Positions 1 to 6,442 of a stretch of DNA of 13,564 nt are shown here, piece after piece (positions within the stretch are counted from its first letter, which is position 1; each line of letters starts with the position of its first letter). The notes beneath the pieces were generated by a model. The model was not told the origin of the DNA and made no database searches. It saw nothing but the letters and a program-made list of their open reading frames with translations. A program made the position numbers and the translations under genes. This DNA comes from Goniomonas avonlea (taxonomy: Eukaryota > Cryptophyceae > Goniomonadida > Goniomonadaceae), in NCBI GenBank assembly GCA_003573635.1, contig QUTJ01031622.1, forward strand, positions 1-13,564. The letters are read 5' to 3'.

Positions 1-41
1 CCCCCCCCCCCTCTCTCCTGTGACGATTCCGTTGTTGACAG

Positions 42-129
42 GCACAAGTACAAGAAGGAGGCCAATGCCTGGGACCTCGGCTCCGCCTCCTCTGCAGCCT
101 CTTCTGCCGCAAAATCTGCTAGCAGCTAG
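42..129 (+). CDS. C-terminal exon of an unidentified protein (5' part outside window)
   Basis: A pyrimidine-rich stretch (1-30) is followed by a splice acceptor ending in GACAG at 41. An open frame from 43 reads HKYKKEANAWDLGS and then a low-complexity Ala/Ser tail, ending at TAG 127-129. The first base of the exon (42) would complete a codon begun upstream, so the entering phase is 2. Only 28 residues are visible and I do not recognise the family. The basic/aromatic start followed by an Ala-Ser tail would suit a flexible C-terminus. The exon call rests on the polypyrimidine tract, the acceptor and the sensible frame. It could be wrong if the frame is accidental. Confidence 0.5.
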
Positions 130-339
130 ACAATACACCAGGGTTCTATTTCATTCCGTGCGTGCATGATTGCTCTGCCCCTGACAGGTTTCACTTGCAC
201 ACTGCTTGGACTGCCACCAGTTTCACTGCTGCTTGCATGCTGCACCTGACAGGTTTCACTTGCACCGCTTGCAGCTGAGCCGGATAGATATTCAGTAGAG
301 AGTCAGTGCACCGTGACGAATAGCTCGGCCAAGTGAAGG
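130..339. other. Gene-free segment with a 20-bp direct repeat
   Basis: This is presumably 3' UTR and spacer of the preceding gene. The exact 20-mer CTGACAGGTTTCACTTGCAC occurs at 181-200 and again at 246-265, with further partial copies of TTTCACT and GCTTGCA between them. I see no coding frame with recognisable content; the minus-strand open frame across this area is an artefact of repeats. Confidence 0.5.
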
Positions 340-820
340 GCGATCTCCTCAGTGAGAGACAGATCCCGCGAGAGGCCACGTGAAGGGTGAGATCCTCAGT
401 GAGAGGCCACGAGAGGGCACAGTTGTTTTTCCCTCTGGTGATGGGTGCTAGATTCAGTGAGGGCCACGTGAAGGGTGAGAGATTCAGTGAGAGCCAGAGA
501 GGCCACGATTCGGTGAGAGGGTGATAGATTATGAGGGCCAAGCTGATAGATTCAGTGAGAGATAGATTCAGTGAGAGGCCACGTGATGGGTGATAGATTC
601 AGTGAGAGGCCACGTGAAGTACCTGACGGGGATAGGTTCGGTGAGAGGCCAAGTGATGGGTGATAGATTCAGTGAGAGGCCACGTGATGGGTGATATCCT
701 CAGTCAGAGGCCAAGCGAAGGGTGATAGTTTGATTCAGTGAGATGGGTGATAGATGCAGTGAGAGGCCACGTGATGGGGAGCGAGAGGCCAAGTGATGGG
801 TGATAGATTCAGTGAGAGGC
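340..820. repeat. Minisatellite, about 31-bp degenerate unit with CACGTG cores
   Basis: Degenerate tandem copies are built from GTGATGGGTGATAGATTCAG followed by TGAGAGGCCAC. Copies are most regular from about 550 to 815 and more decayed, with GTGAAGGGTGAGA variants, from 340 to 550. The junction of adjacent units makes the palindrome CACGTG, seen at 377, 465, 580, 611, 681 and 768. No coding frame with recognisable content crosses it. CACGTG is the E-box/G-box core known to bind bHLH and bZIP factors; whether it is used here is unknown. Confidence 0.85.
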
Positions 821-979
821 CTAGTGCCTACTTCCTGTATCTGGTATCAATACCAGCGACTGGTATGCTGGCTGGTATGGATTGTTTAGAAATATCGATC
901 AACTGGCACGTGCGGTATAATCGTTTGATTAGGCTGGTTCCGGTTTGATTACGGCTGGTACGCAGGAAGTAGGCACTAG
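821..979. mobile_element. MITE-like element with perfect 17-bp terminal inverted repeats
   Basis: The left end CTAGTGCCTACTTCCTG (821-837) is the exact reverse complement of the right end CAGGAAGTAGGCACTAG (963-979). The 159-bp element has no open reading frame of note. Its interior holds a small palindrome, CTGGTATCAATACCAG (841-856), further GCTGGTAT copies, and two near-identical blocks of GTTTGATTA plus GGCTGGT (923-937 and 943-959). No target-site duplication is clear outside the ends. Because CTAG is its own reverse complement, the terminal CTAG could be a 4-bp duplication, leaving 13-bp inverted repeats. It sits between the minisatellite and the thioesterase stop codon, 78 bp beyond that stop. 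A stable foldback of another origin is possible. Confidence 0.65.
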
Positions 980-1056
980 AAGCACATCCTCGCAGAGCTT
1001 GGGAAACAACTCTGTATTGAGAAAGTTGAACATTACGAAATCAGCCCTGTTGGCGT

Positions 1057-3335
1057 TTAGGCCTTGATGTATTTATCGATCCAGCCGAACAGGTCCTGCT
1101 CAGTGAACTGCAAGTGGTTGCCTGGCGTGGTCTCGAAGAAAATCTTCCCAGCCTCGTCAGCGGTCTTAAGACCGAAAAGGTCCTCCTGCACAGGAGTCGT
1201 GAGAGAGCGGTCTGGAGTCGAGAGAGAGCGGTCTTGAGACCGAAAAGGTCCTCCTGCACAGCAGTCGGGGGTCGCGGTCTTGAGACCAAAAAGGTACAGC
1301 AGTCGTGAGATACCTGAAAAATCTTCCGTCTAGGGTGATTGTCTTGGTGTCGGGTTTTGCAGTTCAACCAGGATATCCTCGAAAATCACTGAATCACTGA
1401 TCCGCACGCCGATCAAGGACAAAGGAAAAAACTGATTCACATTCGAAATCGAGCTCGGCGGGAGACGAGAAGTGGATCGAAGAGATCGAGTTCACACGAC
1501 AACCGTACAACACCCGGACAAGACGAACCTTGTACCAGCGCGTGTCCTTCATGGTCAGCACATTCTTGAACTGGCCATCCGCAAAGCAGCCCCAGTGCTC
1601 ACCCTCGTTCGGGTACACCTGTCAGGATTCAGCAGAGGATTTGGGGCGAGCTTCTCATCGTCCGGATGATTGTGGGCGAGTTCCTTATGTTGGTGGTGAG
1701 GTCTCCATTGTGCATGAGCAATGCAGGAAATTGCGAGGACAAACGCGTCTCTGGACCCAGTGCCCGTCTCTCCACAAACATTGGTCGTCCCCCCTGCACA
1801 CCCAGTCGTCTCTGCACCCACGTCACACCCAGCACCCGTCTCTGCACACCCAGTACCCATCTCTCCACAAACATTACCCGTCCCTGCACACCCAGTCGTC
1901 TCTGCACACCCAGCACCCGTCTCTGCACACCCAGTGCCCGTCCCTGCACACCCAGTCGTCTCTGCACACCCACCCGTCTCCGCACACCCACGTCTCTGCA
2001 CACCCAGTGCGTCTCTGCACACCCAGTGCCTGTCTCTGCACACCCAGCACCCGTCTCTGCACACCCAGTGCCCGTCTCTGTGGACGGACAAACCACGGAC
2101 CATGGAATCCTTGAGCGCCTTGACCATGATAAACTTCTGCGTCTTGCCGAAGTTCTCCTTGTACGACGGGGTCACCTTGCCCTCGTTGTTCCACTGGGCC
2201 AGCTGCGAGCCCTCGAGGTAAGCGCTCTCGGTCACGCGCATGGGGTCACGGAAGTAGTCCGCCTGGAACAAGTGGTCCTGGACCATGGAGCTGTATGCCA
2301 GATCACCAAGGACTGCAAGGAGAATGGTCAGTTGAGAGAATATTAACCACAGACCGTGGTACTGCCAGACTGTTTGCAAATGTTCATATTTCTCAAATGT
2401 TCATGCCAAGAGAGTCAAGCATCACATGGGCAAAGAGTGTCTGTTTCATGCGAACTGCTCCGTTTCACTAGTGTAGTGTCAACAGAGACACTCCCTGACA
2501 AGATGAAACTACGGGTGCCCAACAGTTCGGAGCCATGGCAATGCTCTACAACATGCTCTCCACATGATCGAACCACGCAGCACACATGCACACAACGCAC
2601 CCTTGGCGAGAACGTCGCAGACAGGTCCCAAGATACCAGCGGGGTTGCAGTTGGGGAACCCAGCCACACCAACAACGGTGCCATGGACTGCATAGAGCAT
2701 GAGCCAGGACTGCCACGCAAAAAAAGCGAGACCAACCGGACAGGAAATAGCGCACTGGGGGGTCGTTGTACTTCTGGATGTAGCCACGGATGAGCGAGTT
2801 GCCCTGAGAGAAACCGATGGCATCGCTGCGAAAACCCGATCAGGCACAGCAAGACCGGAGCGAAACTTACAAGCCACCGGCGAGGTTGGTATCATTCTTA
2901 ATTTTGGCAGCGAACACATCCACAGACTTGTCCATGTTCTCGAAGAAACCGTCAGACGTGTCGGCAGACCGCGTGTCGCCTGTGGGGATGCAAACGGAGT
3001 AGGCGCCAACACGACCACCAGCAGCCTTGGTGATGCTCTGCGCAGGCTGTGAACACGATCAAAATCAAATGCTTTCACACCTGCATGCCAGAATTGAAAC
3101 AGGAATCGCCCATCCCATGAGCTGTCACAATCGGCATCGCGGAAGCGGACGGCGCCACGACCGTTGACGTGCTCACGATGGGCACAGTATTCACGCTCTG
3201 CACACCAGCAGCTCGCAGAGCAAGAATTTCATTCAGAATGAACCCTTCAAGTGAATCCAGCGGCAGGCTCACAGCCAGACAGAGACCCAGGGCAATCAGC
3301 AAAGGAGGGACCCCGCGCATTTTTTCCAAGAGCAA
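1057..3335 (-). CDS. Palmitoyl-protein thioesterase (PPT1 family), 7 exons, 342 aa
   Basis: This lysosomal/secreted alpha/beta hydrolase removes thioester-linked palmitate from S-acylated proteins. Exons, in transcript order, are 3335-3081, 3037-2871, 2825-2737, 2687-2601, 2312-2101, 1618-1529 and 1185-1057; they total 1029 nt in one frame. Residues 6-25 form a hydrophobic signal peptide. The family motif HGMGDSC lies near 73-79, and the nucleophile is Ser147 in GFSQG, followed by NSLIRGYIQKYNDPPV. Asp268 (LKDSM) and His324 (PGNHLQF) match the remaining triad positions by pattern. A glycosylation sequon NDT is at 133-135. Conserved blocks include HGTVVGVAGFP, CNPAG, DHLFQADYFRDP and FADGQFKNVLTMKDT. 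The protein is somewhat longer than human PPT1 (306 aa), mainly through about 40 residues between signal peptide and the HGMGD motif. Met6 is an alternative start. Introns 4-6 are 288, 482 and 343 nt, far longer than introns 1-3. Confidence 0.93.
1161..1310. repeat. Three copies of the exon-7 splice-acceptor region of the thioesterase gene
   Basis: The segment that starts thioesterase exon 7 (GGTCTTAAGACCGAAAAGG, then TCCTCCTGCACAG, plus-strand sense) spans 1161-1200. It recurs at 1229-1267 almost unchanged, including the CAG acceptor and the GAGGACC exon start on the minus strand. A third, shortened copy lies at 1275-1310 and lacks the TCCTCCTGC portion. GAGTCG/GAGAGAGCGGTCT subrepeats fill the spaces. 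The two extra copies lie inside intron 6. The first copy is taken as the functional acceptor because only it keeps the frame to the stop codon. Confidence 0.8.
1770..2086. repeat. Minisatellite (18/21-bp units) filling intron 5 of the thioesterase gene
   Basis: Tandem units of CTGCACACCCAGT plus CGTCT (18 bp) or CTGCACACCCAGTGCCCGTCT-like 21-bp variants fill most of the 482-nt intron 5 (1619-2100). A longer-period pattern is visible: the phrase ATCTCTCCACAAACATT or its variant appears near 1768 and 1860, each followed by the same CACACCCAG run. Unit lengths are multiples of three and stop-free on both strands, so long open frames (for example Cys/Gly/Glu-rich on the minus strand) appear in several registers. 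These are not genes. Confidence 0.88.
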
Positions 3336-3824
3336 AAAGCGCAGATTTTCTGGGATATTTGAGGGGGTGAAAGAAAGCGAAATCGGGCCCTTGATCGGGC
3401 TACTCGGAAATTATCTTAAATATATTAACGTTCACCACAGACGTTCGTTAGCAGTCCGGAAACAACAAACGGGTCGTTGTCAGGCAGCCGCGACTCAGGA
3501 GGCGTGGATGGATTTCGAAATCTTGTCCCTGACACCGTGTGAGGTGATGCTGGCGCGAGACAGCGGTTGCGACAGTTACCACTGTAATCAAGCGGCGGAG
3601 AGTCGGCTCGTTGCGGGAATAGTTTGATTACGAAATTCTGGAATATCTTGATCTATTTTCGGTTGGTTCTGGTGGGATCCCAGCGATCTGGAAAAAGCCC
3701 CAACCGGCATTTCTGTCAATTTTCGGTGGAGGCGGATGACCCAAAGCACTTCCGCATTGAGAACTAGAACGTTTTTGGCCAAGCACAGGTTTCCTGGCAG
3801 CCAGCTCTCAAACCAAGATTTCAA
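3336..3824. promoter_or_regulatory. Head-to-head intergenic region (thioesterase and TBP-like genes)
   Basis: This 489-bp gene-free stretch separates two divergent start codons and must hold the promoters of both genes. The AT-rich motif TTAAATATATTAA (3416-3428) is the only clear TATA-like sequence. It is about 80 bp upstream of the thioesterase ATG and nearly symmetrical, so it could serve either strand, but its position favours the minus-strand gene. No TATA-like element is obvious just upstream of 3825. Open frames here on both strands carry no recognisable protein signature. Confidence 0.5.
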
Positions 3825-5320
3825 ATGCACGCTGCGTCTTTGAAGCAACAATTTGAAGACGTGGTTGATATCAGCAGCATTTTCGACGACGATGGACTGA
3901 ACCATCAGCTTATGAGACAGCTTCAGTTAGATCTGCAGCCGGGTGAATCACTTGACCGTTCCGAGCAGGAGCGTGAAATATTTTCGCACTGTAGAGATAT
4001 TAGTACCCCGTGTACAAGTCCGAGGACACCGGACTGGATGGAGGACTCACGGCCAGATGCTACTTCAGCAGCTGCCACCCCGATCTTTTCTTATGTTTGG
4101 ACTCCAGAACCAGTGCCCGACCGCGTTGCAAGACGACCACTTGGGCATTCGAGTAGAGATGCTGAGCGGGCCTCTCCAACAAGCAACAAAACAAGAAAAA
4201 TGATCGGGGAGAATTTGGAACCGGAATCGCCATTGGCTGATCATCAGAGCGAAGGGCCACTCAAGATTCCTCCGCTTATCATTGCCACTGTGACTGCTCA
4301 GTTTTCCGTTGGACAGCGAGTTGATCTCGAAACCCTCGTTCTTACTGACGTTGAAGCGAAGTCCAGCTTCAAGAATCAGAGGAGCATCCCAATCGACCTT
4401 GGGAACGGCCGCAAGATCTCTGCCTGTGTCTTTTCCAACGGCACGATCAAACTTGCTGGCTGCAAGACAGATCGCGAGGTCGAAGATGCAGCACTGCGTG
4501 TTGTGAATATTTTACGCTTCGCAAAGCCCCCTGTTGTCGTCAACTCTGCAAAGCTACACCGAGATCAGCTGAAAATTGTTCTGCGCAAAGGGGACGTTGA
4601 CGTGGGATTCCCACTGGCTCTCCCAAAGGTCTACGACCTTCTTCAGCGACACTTTCCTCAGTCAGTCGATTATGGTACGACCTCATGCCACTGCCTGCAC
4701 CTTTGTTGTTTGACATTGACCTCCAGAGCCGACTCGCTACTGTGGCCTCAAGGTCCGCGTTCCATGCCCGAATTTGGATAAGCCACCATGCATTCTGCTC
4801 TTCCGCTCCGGGAAAGCCCAGGTATGTTGGCGAGGACCCTCTGGATATGTTTGCCGCTGTCTCCACCTGTTCGCTCGCCAACACATTTCCTCACACATTT
4901 TCCTCACACATTTCCTCTCACACATTTCCTCACACATTTCCTCAGGCTGCTGGGCGAGCATCAGAGGAGGACCTCAGTGTGGCATGGGCGAAGATTGCCA
5001 CTTTGCTGCTCGAGCACAAGTCACTCGTGAGTGGCGACAGCAGAGCTCTTGGTCCTCGAACCACTGCCTCGACACCCACCACGTCAGCAGCACCGACCCG
5101 GCCTTTGAAGAAGACCAAGAAGCCCAAACCGGCCCCAAAACCTCGGGGGCGAGGAAAGAGGCCTGCCTCCACGACCTCCAGCACAACCGCCTCCACTCCC
5201 CGACCATCCAAGGCTCGGCGCCTGGCTGCCTCTTCTTCCGATGTGCCTGGGCCAGCGATTCTTCCGCTTGCCCACTCTGTTGGCGGCACTGAGCTCCGGA
5301 AAGCCGCCAACGCTGCTTGA
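3825..5320 (+). CDS. Divergent TATA-binding-protein-related factor, 3 exons, 439 aa
   Basis: Exons are 3825-4674, 4727-4821 and 4946-5320 (1320 nt). Residues 150-230 and 247-340 form the two TBP-like repeats. Repeat I has ATVTAQFSVGQRVDLETLVL and then VFSNGTIKLAGCKTDRE; repeat II has DYEPTRYCGLKVRVP, then CILLFRSGKAQAAGRASEED. These correspond to the TBP pattern of (pro)Gly-Leu beta strands, Phe-x-Ser-Gly-Lys and a following helix. At the four DNA-kinking Phe positions I infer F182, F203, Tyr288 and F309. Canonical TBP is among the most conserved eukaryotic proteins, and this one is far from it, so I read it as a paralogue (TRF/TLF-type) acting in nuclear transcription initiation. An acidic, Ser/Pro-rich N-terminal region (1-147) precedes the core. 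A basic tail (346-439) includes KKTKKPKP and PRGRGKRP, an AT-hook-like/NLS-like segment. Intron 1 is 52 nt. Confidence 0.85.
4882..4944 (+). repeat. Tandem 12-bp repeat forming the 3' end of intron 2 of the TBP-like gene
   Basis: About five copies of CACATTTCCTCA with minor length variation run directly into the acceptor (TTTCCTCAG at 4937-4945). They form the polypyrimidine-rich tract of the 124-nt intron 4822-4945. The array length leaves the frame open, which makes the intron look coding. It is called an intron because splicing at GTATGT (4822) restores the TBP repeat-II helix. Confidence 0.75.
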
Positions 5321-5668
5321 ACTGCGCCGTCGTCGTGGAACAACGCCTGAGTGTAGTGTCGTGTACATATAGGTGTGGTGTATAGGTGTGGTGTACATTT
5401 AGTGTGAATATTGTCGAGTAGTGTACAAATGATGCGAATATTGTTAGTGAACAAAGGATGTACATAGAAGCCCACAGCATCGCAGAACGAGCAACAGAGT
5501 TTTCTGGAAGAATATTGTCAAATGTGTGATTATTTACGGACGCTTTTCTATCACTGAGTAGAATCCCTGACTACTGTAACCTAATCGTTGGGCCGCGGCG
5601 GATAGTGGCTTGGAATAAAAGCTGTACGTTTCAATCGAATCCATCATAAGCACTGTTGATCGAGAGCT
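5321..5668. other. Tail-to-tail intergenic region with 3' UTR motifs
   Basis: This 348-bp stretch lies between the stops of the TBP-like and RidA genes. It is rich in short repeats: TATAGGTGTGGTGTA twice near 5367-5395, several GTGTACA, and GAATATTGT near 5405, 5438 and 5509. TGTACATA, matching the Pumilio consensus UGUANAUA, occurs at 5362-5369 and 5459-5466. No plausible coding sequence is present; long minus-strand frames here are antisense shadows of the TBP-like last exon. Confidence 0.55.
5614..5619 (+). terminator. Poly(A) signal AATAAA for the TBP-like gene
   Basis: The hexamer AATAAA lies 294 bp after the TBP-like stop codon and 50 bp before the RidA stop on the other strand. It is the only exact plus-strand hexamer I find in this spacer. 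Confidence 0.55.
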
Positions 5669-5673
5669 TTATT
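5668..5673 (-). terminator. Poly(A) hexamer overlapping the RidA stop codon
   Basis: On the minus strand the final codons read GAA-TAA-A, so AATAAA includes the RidA stop. No other minus-strand AATAAA lies between here and the TBP-like gene. If used, the RidA 3' UTR would be only about 10-30 nt. Confidence 0.4.
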
Positions 5674-6327
5674 CGGCGATCTCGAACACACCATCGATTT
5701 CCACCGACACGCCACGAGGGAGCGCATTCGTGCCGACAGCAAACCTTGCATGGCGTCCAGCGTCGCCAAAGACCTATTGTGATGTGAGCCCGAGGACATT
5801 TTCATTTTGAGCTTACCTGCACCAGGACGTCGCTGGCGCCGTTCACAACCTCCTGTCGTTTTGTCAGAAATTGAGACCAAACACACGAAACCCACCGGTT
5901 GTTGAGTGAAGTCGTTAGTGCAGCACACGAAAGCTCCGAGCTTCACAACGCGCACAATCTTGTCGAGGTCTCCTCCACATGCCTGCTGTGCTTGCGCGAT
6001 CAAACCCAGCGCGCAGAGGCGGGCGTAGCCCTGGGCCTCCTCAACTGTAACGTTGTCACCAACACGACCCTTGCCCGTGACCTGCGATACAACTTCACAA
6101 GCTGAAACGGCGCATCGCCAAGACTCCTACCTGCCCGTCCAACATGGGGACCTGACCAGAGACGAAGACAAGGTTGCCGGTCTTGGTGAATCTGGTACTG
6201 TAAAGCAACGTCTGGGCGAAAAAAACAAGACTCACGGGATATAGTTGGCTTGAGGAGTTGCACAAGCAGGAAGCTTGAGGCCAAGCTCGGCAATGCGGGC
6301 GGCGACTCGTCCAGCGGTGGCGGCCAT
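5669..6327 (-). CDS. RidA/YjgF/UK114-family protein, 5 exons, 161 aa
   Basis: Exons are 6327-6236, 6197-6131, 6081-5896, 5852-5817 and 5773-5669 (486 nt). The family forms trimers of chorismate-mutase-like folds; members such as RidA hydrolyse reactive enamine/imine intermediates (2-aminoacrylate) from amino-acid metabolism. The layout here matches the long bacterial-style subgroup: RIAELGLKLP at the N-terminus, then ANYIP, TGNLVFVSGQVP, EEAQGYARLCALGLIAQA, DLDKIVRVVKLGAFV, FTQQPEVVNGASDVLVQVFG, GRHARFAVG and LPRGVSVEIDGVFEI. Arg137 in HARFAVG aligns with the catalytic Arg of RidA. The ATG at 6327 gives a typical length; the frame stays open upstream to an ATG at 6474, but that extension lacks family similarity. 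Exon 4 is a 36-nt microexon. The substrate cannot be inferred. It is head-to-head with the TALE gene. Confidence 0.92.
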
Positions 6328-6442
6328 GGGAGATTCAGAATTGGGAGGTCCGAGGTGCGACGCGCACGTTATCTGCTTACACTCGGGACGAATATCGACA
6401 CACAGTATCGCAGTCTTGATTTCGCTAGCTGAAGGCGGATCC
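6328..6442. promoter_or_regulatory. Compact divergent promoter region (RidA and TALE genes)
   Basis: Only 115 bp separate the RidA ATG (6327, minus) from the first TALE candidate ATG (6443, plus). I see no clear TATA box. If the upstream ATGs of either gene are used, the spacer shrinks further. The region is inferred to hold overlapping promoters. Confidence 0.4.

Noticed and set aside
340-820. CRISPR array
   Set aside because: Units are contiguous and degenerate with no unique spacers, and the genome is eukaryotic.
1530-2346. Plus-strand open frames with Ser-Leu-His-Thr-Gln repeats
   Set aside because: They are antisense to the thioesterase gene, and repeat units that are multiples of three without stops create them.
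1555-2379. A 274-residue minus-strand open frame ending in a Cys/Gly/Glu-rich repeat protein
   Set aside because: Its first part is thioesterase exon 5. The repetitive rest is translation of the intron-5 minisatellite, which is open in several frames on both strands. Splicing at 2101/1618 restores the family sequence.
1057-3335. Thioesterase pseudogene with many frameshifts
   Set aside because: All frame changes coincide with GT-AG introns, and the seven exons sum to 1029 nt with the catalytic residues intact.
4737-5480. Minus-strand frames opposite the TBP-like last exons
   Set aside because: They have no recognisable signature. They overlap the conserved TBP repeat II, its intron repeat and the 3' UTR.
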